This document shows positions 11,105 to 27,183 of a stretch of DNA of 64,000 nucleotides, one piece after another. Made by a program: the position numbers and the translations under genes. Source of the stretch: Hofstenia miamia (Eukaryota > Xenacoelomorpha > Acoela); contig SCFE01000054.1 in the NCBI GenBank assembly GCA_004352715.1, positions 1,933,549 to 1,997,548 of the forward strand. Reading direction: 5' to 3'. The notes below the pieces were generated by a model, which worked only from the letters and a program-made list of their open reading frames with translations, ran no database searches and was not told where the DNA came from. Positions within the stretch are counted from its first letter, which is position 1. Every line of letters begins with the position of its first letter.

Positions 11105-14100
11105 CTAAATTACATCATAATATATTTATATTTTGTTTACTCTGAAATGGTCTAGATAACTAAACAGCTCAAAGCATTAAATATATAAAACAATAATTGT
11201 AACAACAACATATCTAAACAATTATTTTCTCTCTAATTTTTTTAAAAAGTAATTTCTTAAACATTGTACATTATGAATGTGGTACTAGAAGTTTATGAAT
11301 GCCATTATCTCGTCTGGTAAAGATCCTATGAGCATGCTTAATTAATTTTTTTAAGTATTTTGATTTTAATTTACATTGCTTGGATGATTAATAATTGATT
11401 ATCAAATTTGAGGTTTTTGAATACACTCAACTTTACTAATAAAATTTAGCAATTCAGAAGAGCCAGTTAATGATGAATGTATGGAATATTAAATGCTGCA
11501 AGCTCCTATGAAAATGTACAACAAGGAATAAATATCCAAATAGTTTCATAGACAAATACAGAAAAAATTTAAAACAGCAAGGGATGAGATGGTCAAATAG
11601 TTTCAACATGAAATTGGAATTCCATATCGGAGAATATAAAAATGATACATACAAGTGATAAATTGAATGGAAAGCTAAACTTAATATCGCCAACTGAATT
11701 ATCAAATATGTCCAACCTAATATACAAAACTGAATACGTGAATGATGAGGATTAATCAGGTATAGTGTTCGGCAGAAGAATTCCAAGAATTACAAAAAAT
11801 TGCAAAGAGCTTGTTAATAAAACAAATGCGATCAAGGCTAAACTCTAAGAATGTTTATATTCAAAAACATTTATTATCGATTTAAACAAAGCTAATGTAA
11901 AAGATTGATCATGTAATAATGCGAAGCATCCAAAATGACAAAACTCAAGTAAATAATATTTATAGTTAATTTATTTTCTGAAATTGTTAAAGTATATTTA
12001 ATAATTCTTAATTATTAATTAGTATGAAACAATATTATAAATAATGAAATATAGATTTAAATAAAGGTTTTCGAATTTTAATTCAACTAATTAATTTAAT
12101 ACATTGCAAATTCATACGTAATTACGATGCATTTTAATATTTTTATCAGGAGTTGTTTAAAAATTGTGATTTTCATTTTAACTAGCCCAAAATAATATGA
12201 AAATTAGCAAAGTACCAGTGCTAGTGAAGACAAGAATGAACTTTTACACTTTAAAAAATGCAATATTGTTCTGATATTAGAGAATTTCTTTGAAAGTCAT
12301 TACTTAATAGATATTAGTTCAATATCATTAAATGCAATGAAAATAATTAATAATTCCATTATCAAATGGATTAGAAAAAAGCTTCTCATGAGACCAGTGG
12401 CGTAGCCAGTGGGTGGCCAAAGCCATCGCCAATCTCCCTCTGAAAATTTTTTTAAAATTTAAATAAGGTAAAAAATATTGGCAAATATTGATGAAGATCA
12501 TTTTGGCTTAGGAGTAATTTCTCATTTTTAAGCTGGCTTAAATTTAAAAGCCCTTTAGAAACCACTTCCATTTCATTTAATTTAGCCTTTCATGGCAATC
12601 TTATATTTTGTTATATTTACGCATAAATTATATAATGTAATTGTACTTTCTGTCTTGTTATGAAATAATGTAATTTGCTCTGACTGTAAGGTGATTACTT
12701 GTCTTATTATAAATTTTAGTGATTTTAATTTTATGACTATATGAACCTATTTTTGTTTGTTTCAGATTGAATAATGTCTGCTGAGAATGAATCATCACAC
12801 GCACCATCACCAAAAAAGAAGACAATATTTTCATATTTTAAAAACAATCTCAATCAGATGAAGGTCAAAATCAGCAGAATCAGCAGTAAGAACATAAGGC
12901 TAGTACTTCCGGAGTAGCAGTGACAGCAATGACAGAAGCAGTAACACATTTTCCAAGTAAACAAAAGTGTTATTCCAGAAAATGATATTGGCCATGCAGT
13001 TGGACATACATTATCCTCTGAAGATCGTATATTATCCTTGCAGCCCTGGAAACCAAACTTAGAAACTGAATTTCTGTCATCTATCATCTGTGCATATAAA
13101 ATCAAATGTTGAACGTAGACGCTTCCAACACACTTGGCTAATTTTCCATGGCTTGCTGTGATCGAGCACTTGGTCGTGAAGGAGCATTTTGCAAAGCAGG
13201 TGTTTTTTGGTGGTCGGTCATATGGAGGTGGCCAACTTCCAGAAAAACCTGTCCTGAAACCTCTAGACATGATTGATCATTTGATTGGAAAGGAAGGTGC
13301 ACTAACAGGCCATCAAGAGACAAAGTTTCAACGGAACAATGTTCTAGCGATTGAGAGTTTTTGAGATACATCTATAATTAATAAAAAGGATGACATAAGG
13401 AGTTGTATGGACACTACCCATAAAAGAGCTATTGAAGAAAAAAGAAAAAGCATTGCTCCAATAGTTGATACAATCCTGTTCTGTGGTCATCAAAACATAG
13501 CTTTACCACATGGCCATTCTGGAGAATGTGGAGCAATATCTTCTGATGGAAAAGAACCAGATAATAATGATATGAATTTCCGCGCTCTATTATGCTTCCT
13601 CATCCGTTTTGGTGAAAGTGGTATCTGGAAACGTCAAATTCAAAGTAGGAAAAATCAATGCTTGAAATTTCAAGGCTTTAACCATGAATAGAGTTAGGGC
13701 TAGAGCTGGGAACACTAGACTTTGTTGAAAGTCGTGAATTTTGCTACCTGGATCTCTCCTACCTTGAATTTTCTTACTTTCAACTTTCTCACCTTGAATC
13801 TTCTCTCCTTGAAATACCACAGATTCAATTACTATAGCAATACATTTTTTAAATTAACTAGGAAGATCAACAGGAATAATCCGGACTTCGCTTGAAATTA
13901 TGCTTCGAAAGTAATTTTACTATCACCTTAGTCTAAATGATTTTATCCACATTTACTCTTTTTAAATTAGACAGTTCAGTACAGGTATTTAAGAGTTTAG
14001 AACCCAGAAAATGATTAACTTCCTGTGTATAAACATCTCAGAAATGCAAAAATTTTGACTTTACTCCTCTTTGCATTTGCAGCATATACTTTTTACGCAA

Positions 14101-17100
14101 AAAGGGTTTTTACATAGCAATTTGAAAGAAGACCTCATAGTCATGCACTACTCAAAGACATATCTTGAAAAACTTAAGTTTCGTAAAATCGTGTGAAATG
14201 TTTGTTAAAGCCAATGGTTATCATATTTTTTGAAATTAACCACCAGATCAAATGTTTAGAAAGGCCAAGCACAAGAGGACAGTGCCATTTTGGAGAATCA
14301 TTTAAATTGAAAATAGTATAAAATTGATAACCCTATTACGGTAAAAAAATTTATTCAACATTAGAAAAAACATTGATGTAGAATTTCAAGTAGATTTGGA
14401 ACGTTTTTTTTAATCATTCTCACTAATTACGGTGCTTTATGTAAGCAATGGAGCTATTCGCGACTTGATTCTGATTGACTGATGTCATGCGGCGTATCGA
14501 TTTGTTACATTGACTACATTACCTATATAAGAAACAGTGGCATAAGATTGCAGTTTCAAAAATAGCCAATGATATTTAGCTAAATGGAGGATAACTTAGC
14601 CTTGTGGGAGCAATAGGAATTCTGAAGAGGGTTGAAAACATGTTGGCTGGAGAAGCCCATGTGAGATTCTGACATGATTGAACGAATCTTAAGAAAAATT
14701 CTTTTCTTCAGACACTCAAATATGTCTCGAAGATACAATTTAAACAGAATATCTCTGAATTTATTAGGCGTTCATAAGTTTGCCCTTTTGTTGGTATTGA
14801 AGTTCAGTGGTTCTTATCGATATTTCGCACTGATTTGCCTTCAAAAGAGTTCCTATGCTGCAGAACATTTGAAGTAAAACTGCGTCTGGGGTTTGACTCA
14901 AAATTCCAAAAAATTGAAAATCTGTTGTATTTCTACTCAATTTTGCCTTAATTTTGTAAGATTTTTTTATCAATATATTACACAAGCAATCAACTTAATT
15001 GACTCAATAAGATAAAATCGCCTTAACAGCTTGGTGATTTCAATGCGAATAAAAAAATATCCAAAATATGCTTCCTTTGCTTAATAAGTTCCAAACAAGT
15101 CTTTCTATATGCTTTGTAGCTCTTTGCAAATTACTTCTTGCAGCAAAAAATGTGTCAGAAATGCACTAATGACTTTGTGACAAGAGAAAAACGGCCAAAG
15201 TTGCCTTTGAACTCAATGAAAAGTAAAAGTGACTACTTCATAAACTTCCTATCCTTAATTTATAAGCTATATTAGTGTACAGTATTTAAATATTTTATGA
15301 ATTTGTAGTTTCAAAGTAAAACAAATCGCTTTCATCAAATTAGACATTTATTTAGGAAACATTAATTACAAGACGAAATTGGACAGCAGGGAATTTTGAA
15401 AGTTTTTTATGATGCTGGGAAAAATTTTTAAACGCTTATAAAACTGATGACGACATCAACAATATGAAAGCCCCCAAGGTTGGATCTCTGACTGTGCACT
15501 GCACACCTCAATGGGTTTGGGGTCTACCTGTTGATACCATGGGCTATAAAAACTTCAATTTACCTGAACATTAGGTTCGAAGAAAATTCAAAATTTCTTA
15601 AAAATGTGTTTTTCAAAAAAAAATATTAAATATTTTCAAGTACCTTAGACACAGCAATATAATTTAGTACAATTTTTTAAAATTACATTCAAACACGATC
15701 CTTCAGGATTTCCAAACTTGCTAATGAGGCTTGAGAAAATACGTATATGTAAGTGTGAAAAAAACTTCTTATTGTCCTTCTAAAAGGAGGTTAGCTGTTT
15801 AAAGTGAAGAAACATTAATTGCAAGAGTAACTTGGATGTTAATAAAAATTACTTAGTACCGCGTTTTAATCAATTGAAGAATTTCACAATATTGCAAGTG
15901 ATAAAATTCGTGATTGATGATAACCTTAAGCAGTGAAGCTGAAATTGGCGTGCTGAACAAAAAATATTGATTGACAGAAATTCTATCGACAAGAAATGCG
16001 CAGCTGTTCATTCAGTGAATTGGAAATGTAAACTTTTAATCTCATCCTCAAACTCAGGAAAACCAAATGCCATTTGATAAAAATGAACTGCTGACACCTG
16101 GAAATTACAATGCGCATTTTTATCTATACTGTATACTATTTAAAACTTATGTTATGGAGATTCAATATTCAAATTTTATAATAACGAAGTTTGTTAAAAT
16201 AAATCTTAAAATTGAAATTGTTGAATTTTGTTAATATGAACACATCTAAAGATATATTCTGGTTTTATTAATTTTTTAAAACATATTTCAATATTGTGGT
16301 TAAGATTTTAAAAAGTTTTTGCAAATATCTGGTTTATCTAAAATCATCACTACATTTATAGACGCATGTATAGCTCTTGTTCGTACCACATTAGTTGCTC
16401 ATATCCAATTTGATAAGATATAGTAAAAGCGCGATATTATAATTACAGTCACTGATTATGCAAATAATTTCTCGTGATAAAACTTTCCATAAATTCTATT
16501 ATTACTAAAGAACAACATGATTTCAAAATTTTAATATTTGGCTTATACATGACATGGCAGCATCCAGTGGTAAAGAAACTGAATTTCAGAAGAGTCCTTT
16601 TTGAGGTAAAGACTTTTATAGACTTTACAATAAAGAAACTATAAAATTAGAAATTACTACTTTCGGTATAATTTACACAAAAGCCATTAAAAAGCAATTT
16701 ATTGGAAAGTTCAATTTTTACTATAAAATGAATTTTTACAAAATGAACTGATATTGGCAAGGCCTTGTCGTGTGCATATGTGTCCATGTTCAAGCAGAAA
16801 AAGAATGAACACTTAAATATTCTTTTTATAGACAATATACGTTGTTTGATATTGACACATTTCTTACATTTACCAAAATGCCTAACCAATTTTTTCGCGA
16901 ACATTTTTAAATAGGAAAACATTTTTAGCATTGTTATGTTAACGTATTGTGCTAAAAATTATATTTTTATGGCAATTTTAATTAATTACAACATTTATGA
17001 AACTGTGAAGAATTAAGACATTATTTGATTAACTCTTATGCTTTTGTTAAGCAAAAAATATAATAAAGCTAAGCCCTCAATTGTATAGAACAAGATGTTA

Positions 17101-20068
17101 ATTTTATCTGCAAATAAAATCAATAAACCAATGAATTGCAGATGTTTTCAAGAAAGAGAATAAACAGAAACAATCGGTGATGTGTGGACCTTGTAATAAA
17201 CAACAAAAGAAATAAATAAATTACTGCAATTTGCTTTATGAAATAAAGTTGTGCAAATTATTCAAAGTAAACTTGCATCGAAGCCTTAAACGTTAGAGAG
17301 GGGCAGCTTGCAATTGACTTGAAGCTCTTCAAGAATCTACTACAACTCCTAATGAGAAAGTTAGTAGAATCTCAAGAAGATTATTAAATTGAATTTGAAT
17401 TGAACATAGAAAATCTCCAACTATAATAAAATTGTGTTGATGGAAACATAGCTATTAAAACCTGCATCCATTTCTTAAAAAGCAATAGAACTAAATGATT
17501 GGAATTACTATAATGGCTTTATCCTCGAGAGAATTGCAAAAATAACTTGATATATATCGTGAATTCAAAAATTAAGTGGTCCATTGAGACTCCTTCATTT
17601 AATACAAATGGATATACTTAATAATTATAAAAAACTATAAAGATGAAGAAAACACAAAGTACATAATATATGGTTAATAGTGAAATTGATTAAATTGTGC
17701 TGTGCCTAGTTAATATTATTCAGTCTTTCAAAGTACGTAAACTATATCTGAAAGCGGTTAAAAAATTTTACAATCAAACCAAGTCCATCCATCCAGATTA
17801 TCATCACCTTTTGATTGTAAATATTCTAATAATGGAATTCCAAAGTTCATAAAGGCAATTTAATTAACAGCAAAAAATTATATTATCAAGTATGTTGCAT
17901 AAAAGCAAATTATATCATGTATTACATTTACAAACTATCATTTCTAGACCAACCATGTCATTCCTAGTAGTGATTTGCGGGTAGAGCATTTTTTGTACTC
18001 CACCAGCCCGTAAAAAACCACTATTTTAGAAGTGACCACTCGTTTGGATTTTTTCCTAATTTCCACGGATTAAACATTTAAATATTTTCATAAAATTTCG
18101 AATAAAATACGCGTTCATTATATATTAATTTTGTCAACATTTTTTTATAGTTTGATTCTAGGAAAAAAATCATAAGACACAAAATGTGGAATAGAAGCCT
18201 ACTCGTCCTCAAAAATAATTGCGCGTACTTGTCAATACTAAAACCGGGCCCCGCGGTTAGTACTAGTGTTCTTAGTGGGTTAGCTTTTAGCCAGCCGTAG
18301 CCACGGCCAATGGCCGCCTAAGATCAATTTCTGAACATTATGATGAACTATTTATTCCCATGATTTATATTTGTATTTTTGTTTTTAGAACTTAGCCGTT
18401 TTGACCATTTTTTTAATTGTTGGAACTATGAGCATGCTTTAGTCTTTCCATTGAAAATTGCAGTATTTCACTTACTAGTATTAAAAAGCGCCGACTAAGG
18501 CAAAAAAATCACGGCTAACGGTCGACAACGGTTAAAGCATTACGGCAAACGGCAGGCTAAGATCAAACGCCTTTGCAGCAGAACACTAGTTAGTACCCGA
18601 ACGTTACACTGTTTTAAAGTTTTAGCATATTCAGAATTAATACAAAATAATTTCAAGCAATTAATTTTAAAACACAGCAGAAATGTACTACATCGGATTA
18701 TATACACATTACATTTGAGAACGAATATAATATCTACACAAACTCGAAAATAGGTATTAATCAATACAAATATGTAAGTGTAAGTGGGCCGGGCCTAAGG
18801 TTGGTCAAGACCGGCTTAGGGCCGAGATTTTTTAAAAAATAAGGGCCCGTTTGCGGCTGACATTTCATGTCAAATCAGAAGTCACCTGGACCCGGATTCG
18901 GTTAAAACTATTGGACTTTGAAAAGTGCCTGCAATTTTTTTAAATTTATTTGATAAATTGTAATTTAAATTTTAAAACTATGCATATTTTGTAAATTATT
19001 ATTTTGTAATAGTAATTTTCTCTATTTAAGGCCGATTTAGGATAGAAAATATTACTTAGCAATTAAAATGTTAGGGCCACAAAAATCAGGCTCTCTCACA
19101 TCTCTGAGCCAATAACCAGCTCTATACACTTCATAGTAAAATTATACCTAAATATACAATATTTTGACAAACTTATGTTTTATATTAAGCTTTGTTTTCG
19201 ATTCCAAACTACTGGCGTAACCTTGACGAACTAATACCAGACCTATACACTTCATAATAAATTTATACCTAAATATACCATATTTTGACAAATTTAAGTT
19301 TTATATTAAGCTTTGTTTTCGATTCTAAACTACTGGCGTAACCTTGACGAACCAAGGCCAGCCGAATCGAAAAACCTTGCCTCGTTACCAAGATTGATAA
19401 GTATGTCCAAGCTTAAAAAAAGATGAGAAATATATTTGCAAACACAAGTTTCTCAAAAGCACTAACGTGACCTAATTACAGTGATCCAAAAGATTCACAT
19501 GCTCATACTCTAAAGGTAAAGCAATTTTTCGCCATTTTGATCTAAATGAATAATGACGTCATTTATTATTCATAGAAACGCTTTTAGTGAAATAGGAATG
19601 TATGAAATATCAGGTGTTGCGTTAAAATATTAATATTTCGGTTTTATAAACAATGCATTCATACAGTAGGACAATCGGAGCGCTTTCACGATATCACATG
19701 CATCTATTAATGTATGCAAAGCTTTTGATTTAAAACCTGCATTACAAAGATTAAAGGAATTTGGCAGTGAATGAAACGAAAGTCACATTTCATTCGATTA
19801 CTCGATGACGGTTGAAAATCGGTTCATGTTTGACAGTGATGACCTTATAAGTAAATCGTGGCTATGATGACATACATTATCCATAAATAGGGCCTATAAA
19901 TGTTTTATACTCACGTGACTAAAACTCGTCTGCTCATGAACATCCTCGACCTCGTAGTTCTGATCACATAAACTTACTACTAAAACATATAATTTCTAAT
20001 CTATAAGCTACTTGGCGATGGCATTAGTATAGAGAATATCATACATAAATATAAATAGAATACATTTG

Positions 20069-20105
<37 letters not shown>

Positions 20106-21534
20106 TGTATAGAAATAGTGATAGGTTCAATATTTAACCGGTTTCAACTTACTAAATCATTCTCAGATACAAATTTATGGAAATTAATAAATTTACAATC
20201 AACTACACTTAACATTAAAGTATATTCAAATGAAGGCCCTCAAACAAATGTAATCAAGAATGTCTACTTTCCTGAATGTTCATGATAATTTCGATTTTGG
20301 TAGTAGGTGCTCTCATAATTATATTAAAATGTTCTGCCTTTACGTGATGTATATTCATATAGACTTCTGATCTTGTTTGTCTTTTAAGGTTTTCATTTAT
20401 TTTTGTTATAAGAATGTCTATTGATTTCTTTTATTATGCTGAAAAGTCCAAATTACTAAACAGACAGAAAACTAGAAATTTTTTTACGTTTTTTTAGAGC
20501 ATGTATTAAATTTCTATAGTGTTAAGGCTAGTTGATTGTAAATTAATTCCCACAAAATTTTTATCTGAGGATGACTTAGTAAACAAAACTGGCTATATAT
20601 ATATATATATATACATAAAGTTTAGCAACTAGCTTGCGCTGCTTAACATTAAAATAAAATTGAAGTATCAACTAATTTGTATGCAGTGATGTTCAGCTTG
20701 TTTTGAATTTACTACAACAAGTTCTCTTAAAGCAGAAAATATTCACTATGCCACAAGATGTATAAGTGATATGTGCAGTAAGGTAAGATTAAAGCCAAAT
20801 CTATGCAAATCCGAGGCGATCTATGTTCATGGCAAATCTGCACCTTCCAAACTATCAAACGTGTGTATTTCAGATAATACTTTTTCAATCTCAGAATGCT
20901 TAATGTTGTCATTGATTCCAAATGGTAAATTGACAACAAAAAATTACGCCAAAAGTGTATGACGCACATGTTGGGGGTGCTTTGAGAAAAATAAACAATA
21001 CTCGTCAATCCCTCAGTCATATAATTTACTCAAATGCTAGTGTAGTCCACCGTAATGTTTCGAATAGATTACGCCAACTCAATGTTCAATAATATTTAAG
21101 TGACTATTGTTTAAAATACATCGTTTTCAGAATTCTGCAGTTAGATCAATTTAAAAACTTCATTCCCTGACACCAATAACACCGCTTTTTCATTGTCCAA
21201 CAAGTGGAATCTAAAATTCTAACTGTAGTTCACAACTGTGTATATGGAAACGCACAAACGTACTTAAAATAGCACTTCAACATTTCTAATCAGCAGACTC
21301 GACTACGATCCTATAGCACTGGTCCGGAGCTGATCCACGATTGAAAACCAAACGACACTAGAGCTGCATCAGCACTTCAGGATAATGTCTTTTGAATGCC
21401 CTATCCGACCAAGTCAGAAAAGAGAATGTTATTCCTAGTTCCAATCAATTAAAGTACCGCTGAGGTTTGTAGAAAACAACCCCCAATATTGAAATATATT
21501 ATTATTATTATTATCATTATTATTATTATTATTA

Positions 21535-21582
<48 letters not shown>

Positions 21583-24551
21583 AATTTTACAATCACAAAT
21601 TCTATTTTCTCAAAATCAACATTGTGTACTCTGTTCAAACGATTCCGCTAGGGTCTTATAACTTTCAAAATCGTATGCCAAAATTTATATTGCAATTGTT
21701 TTGAAGATTTACTATGCTTCAATAAATGGTATTTTGAATTTAAGAAACATTTGCATTTATGTGCTTGTAAGCAAATTTTACCTCGACATCAGAAACCGCT
21801 TTCTCTTTAATGGTTTTTTCGACTTCCTTCGCAGCTGGAGACGTTCCAATGGCAAGAACTCCTGGTTCACACAGAGAAGTCATCGAAATCAAATGTAGTT
21901 GCCCGCCACGACTGGGAGGTGGAATCTCAATTGGGGTGACGACATAGTCAGGGAAAGCAGCTTGCAACTGCGCAATTCCATTTAAATTTGTACGAGTAGA
22001 AACTCCCACCATGATCTCCTTTTCTAAAATATTGATCTAAATATAGAAATTTTCAGAAGCGTTTTTCCCTATTTTATAGTATCCCTTTCTCCTCAGGGCA
22101 TTCAGGATTACAATATATGGATATAAAGATGACATTTGACTAATAAAGAGAAAATCGAAGTTGTAATGCTGTTTGATTTATTTCATGATTAATTTCTCAA
22201 ACGAATAGCAAATTCTGAATGTAAAAGTTTAGNNNNNNNNNNNNNNNNNNNNNNNNNNNNNNNNNNNNNNNNNNNNNNNNNNNNNNNNNNNNNNNNNNNN
22301 NNNNNNNNNNNNNNNNNNNNNNNNNNNNNNNNNNNNNNNNNNNNNNNNNNNNNNNNNNNNNNNNNNNNNNNNNNNNNNNNNNNNNNNNNNNNNNNNNNNN
22401 NNNNNNNNNNNNNNNNNNNNNNNNNNNNNNNNNNNNNNNNNNNNNNNNNNNNNNNNNNNNNNNNNNNNNNNNNNNNNNNNNNNNNNNNNNNNNNNNNNNN
22501 NNNNNNNNNNNNNNNNNNNNNNNNNNNNNNNNNNNNNNNNNNNNNNNNNNNNNNNNNNNNNNNNNNNNNNNNNNNNNNNNNNNNNNNNNNNNNNNNNNNN
22601 NNNNNNNNNNNNNNNNNNNNNNNNNNNNNNNNNNNNNNNNNNNNNNNNNNNNNNNNNNNNNNNNNNNNNNNNNNNNNNNNNNNNNNNNNNNNNNNNNNNN
22701 NNNNNNNNNNNNNNNNNNNNNNNNNNNNNNNNNNNNNNNNNNNNNNNNNNNNNNNNNNNNNNNNNNNNNNNNNNNNNNNNNNNNNNNNNNNNNNNNNNNN
22801 NNNNNNNNNNNNNNNNNNNNNNNNNNNNNNNNNNNNNNNNNNNNNNNNNNNNNNNNNNNNNNNNNNNNNNNNNNNNNNNNNNNNNNNNNNNNNNNNNNNN
22901 NNNNNNNNNNNNNNNNNNNNNNNNNNNNNNNNNNNNNNNNNNNNNNNNNNNNNNNNNNNNNNNNNNNNNNNNNNNNNNNNNNNNNNNNNNNNNNNNNNNN
23001 NNNNNNNNNNNNNNNNNNNNNNNNNNNNNNNNNNNNNNNNNNNNNNNNNNNNNNNNNNNNNNNNNNNNNNNNNNNNNNNNNNNNNNNNNNNNNNNNNNNN
23101 NNNNNNNNNNNNNNNNNNNNNNNNNNNNNNNNNNNNNNNNNNNNNNNNNNNNNNNNNNNNNNNNNNNNNNNNNNNNNNNNNNNNNNNNNNNNNNNNNNNN
23201 NNNNNNNNNNNNNNNNNNNNNNNNNNNNNNNNTATTAGGGCTATTCCTAAAATAGTTTTTTTGTAAATTTGCAAAAGCTTGGGGTCCCAAACGTGGAGAA
23301 ATTACAAAATATGCTTAATAAATAAAGAAGAACAATACTAAACGTAAAAAACGGCATGCCCTCTCCATTTTGAGATTTTACGGTAATTCTATGCAAACCT
23401 ATTTTATAAACAATAAAGATTACCAGTTTTTTCAATGCAATGTTGTGCAATTGTAGCAGTTTTCTATTTATTTAAAGTGAATTAGTGCTTTGATGTTGAT
23501 TTTGCTATATCTTCTAGAAACTAACTAGAAACTTCAATATTCTAAGAAGTTTTAAGCTGCAATAACATTTTAAGTAGTTTTTTGCTTCTGGATAAAACAC
23601 TAGTGTGTTATAAAGCTCTAGATAGATGCTAGTATCAACACTTTGATTTGGAACCTAATAGATTATTAGCGATTAATCACAATACTTGCTGAAGATGAGG
23701 CAATCATGTAGTCATAGAAAGTTATAGCACTAAGAGTAACAAAAATCAGTCTTTACCTTGAAGCTTAGCTTTTTTAATTGCAAAGTTTTGCTGGCAAATT
23801 TATGTGTGCAGTATCAAATTCTCCTATGTAGTTGAAGCTAATCATTATATCATTTGCTCTTGATAATGAAAGGAATGCAAAATGCTCCATTAGAGTTAAT
23901 GACCTAAATCTACCAACAATATGTGTGGTTGTGGGAAGTTCTTAAACTATTTTAATGGCCTCTCAACAGTTAGACCTAATGTGTGACTTCGTGATTTTTA
24001 GGACAGGCGCAGTCCTAGAATGTTTTCAATGGGTTATGGCTTAATAATTTTTTATATAATTTCGAAGTATAACTTGCAATTTATTAAAAATCAAATAATA
24101 CCTTTCAAATATTGCAACGATTTTTTCAAATTCTCCATAAAATCTTTAACTTATATATATATATATATATATGACAGGTAGTGTTAGTCTTTTGAGGCAC
24201 TTTTCATTCATGGGTAGCAGAAAATTTTGAAAATAATGGTTTTTGTCTTATAAAAACACTAAAAGTTTATATATGTCTCAATATTCCCAATAAAGCGTAA
24301 ACGGTTTTTGAAAATGGGGATAAAATAGGCGGTGGAGAGGGGTTGGTAGAGGAGTGGGGACAGCCGTATATATGCATATATATATGTATATATACATATA
24401 GTGGATATTAAAAATTTGGTGAAGTGTATATTTGGCACTAAATAAAATTACGAACTTAATAAAATATAAATATTTTCTTCACTCATTTATTCATATTTCT
24501 TTCTGTTTACAATATTTACAATATCTAGACATTTAGCGAAATTTTCTAGGG

Positions 24552-24591
<40 letters not shown>

Positions 24592-26152
24592 TCATTTCGA
24601 TTACTTTGCTCATTACTGTCTGACTTGCAAAAATTTTATATTCTTGAAGAATGTACACAACATCTCATTTCCTATGACCTTAAAAATGCCTGATTTTTTC
24701 AATAATTCATATAAGATTAGTTATTGAAAGTCAAACCCTATTCGAAAAAACGACTGCTAACTGATAATAAACTGAAATAGATATCATGAAATTGTTAGAA
24801 ATCATCCCTTTTATAATTCACTAAAAATTATTCTGTAAGATTTTTCACTTGAAGAATATTGTTCAGGAAGACAACCCTCTTATGCAATATGGACGAAGAT
24901 AAAAATCCAGAGAGTATCGTTACCTCTAACTAAGTGGATGCACTAAGCACTAAGCTTTATGATTGTTATTTCAGAGCTCCCGTCCGTTTTAAACATTGAA
25001 AGAGATGTTCACTTTATCTCTGTTCTTTTACAGAAACGCAATTTTCAATTAGAATTCTAGAATAATTGGTAACTTACTGAATTTAAGTAAATGCATTAGC
25101 AGTTCAAAGAATAGCCGAACACTTTGGTCTCACAAGCATAGAAATTCTTTTATGTTAATTACTAACAATAATTTTCCAATAAAGTTAGATGTCTCATTTA
25201 AAAGTTTGATAGCAAGTTACTTAGCATTTTTTCAAATAGATTATGTCGTCAGGCGAACATAATGTTAATCTTGTAAGCACCTAAGGGAAGTTGATGGGAA
25301 TTTCGACCTTCTTAAAATTGTTGAAATTTTACCAAGAGTGCACACCATTTTAATTTTGTGTTATATGCATTGGTGTGGCGGAATTTTCTTAAGGGAGACT
25401 TCATCTACTAGTGATTACATAAGCAACCAAATTTTTTTGAAAATATACACAAAATAGACCTTAGAAATGCATTTCACAGCATTGTTGAAAGCACAATTGA
25501 ATTAACAAATTTTGTTTTTACATGCTGATTTTGCTTTTAGGTTTGTTGTCATGAGGGGTTGTCTCACCCTCCAGGGGGTCCGTCTCCCCACCACAAAAAT
25601 CACCCGTCGCTACGAGGAAAGTAAACATTTTGAGATTGAAATGGGAAAAAATTTACTATGCAGTTTCCTACGTAAAGAAGCAATCTAATATTTGATAATC
25701 TTCAAACTAAGAGTTCTGATGTCATACAATGAATATATGCGTGTATTAGCGCACCCAAATTTAGATTTATGATAATATATTTCAACAAAAAAATGAAAGA
25801 TAAGACTTGATGTTCACTTGTATATTCCATTTATCTTATTACCCATTCCTCTTGTGACATCGCTATCTTCTGATGATTATGACCCCAGCATGTATCTTCT
25901 TTATCATTTATTTCGTTGTCTTTGCTTTGACTGACACCGGGTTGGACTTCAAGGACATCCAAAGCAAAACTGGTTAATTCGAAGTTATTGATGAATTTGT
26001 CAAATACCTGCAAAGTTGTTGACATACTTTTGAAGTTTATATCAATTCACTTTAAATCAGTATAGTCTGCATTCATATTTTGCAATATTTAGCTTAATTG
26101 AAATAATATAAAAATGTAAAATATGTGAATGAATTTCAATGAATCCCATTAG

Positions 26153-26186
<34 letters not shown>

Positions 26187-27139
26187 TAAATGATAATTTT
26201 TTGTGGGCGTTTTAGAAAATTATTAACAAAGCATAAAAGATTTGAATAAAACTTACTGGGACCACCAAAATACAAGATATCTCCACCGTCCATAAATGAG
26301 TCACTACCTTCCATGGTGATTGACTTAAAATCTGGAAAATGCTTCTCCACATAGTCCTTTACAATTCCGCGCTCACCCCTTCTGCTATCAGCACCCATTC
26401 GTGGATAAAAAGCTCTTCCTAAAGTTGCTTAATATTAATCTGTTCAATATTCATTTTGAATGCAAACAATGTACTTATATAATTTCCCTAAAATGTCCAA
26501 AGAACCTAATTAAATTGTTAAAATATAAATGTAATACCGTGATGAATTCAAAAACCTATCTTTTTAGTTCAATGATGAAGAGCGTAAAACTATTTTTTCT
26601 AAAGGTTATCAATCCGATTGCATGTAAATAGGACACAAATAAATATAGGACGAAGAGAAAACATTATTTTCAAAGAGTTTTGGTAAACAAATTTGTCTCA
26701 TATTGCTTTCCACGGTTTGTTAGACAATCGTTTTCGTTTGTTAAATTAGCAAACGTTTAAATACTGTTTCCAGCACTAACAAGAAAGAATTATTTAGAAA
26801 TCTTTTTTAATTATTTAGCTCTCAGAATTATTTAGGAAATGTCACTTCTATTGGGAAGTGGACAAATAAGTTGACGAAATAACGTCCTAACTTTCAAATT
26901 GAATTGCGCAATCGTTAATAGATAAGACAGATTTGTAAACTGCTTTAATTTAAGCTGAATTCGAAATTCTAGGAACATGCCAATCTTACGATATAGCATG
27001 AAGAAAACAAAATTTTAAATACACTACATACAAATGTTGTTTCATAACTTTCTTCAAATATATTACAACGAATATTGCCTCTTAATGAATACATTTCCTG
27101 CATATAAGTATAAATAGAATTAAAAGTGCATACACACAC

Positions 27140-27183
<44 letters not shown>

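Noticed and set aside
13407-13691. Stand-alone 94-codon gene
   Set aside because: It is one frame fragment of the ZMYM1-like hAT transposase relic, with other fragments in different frames around it.
20560-20613. Hammerhead ribozyme beside the (TA)n-bounded element
   Set aside because: CTGAGGATGA and AAACAAAAC superficially resemble the core, but CTGATGA and GAAA cores with pairing stems are not present.
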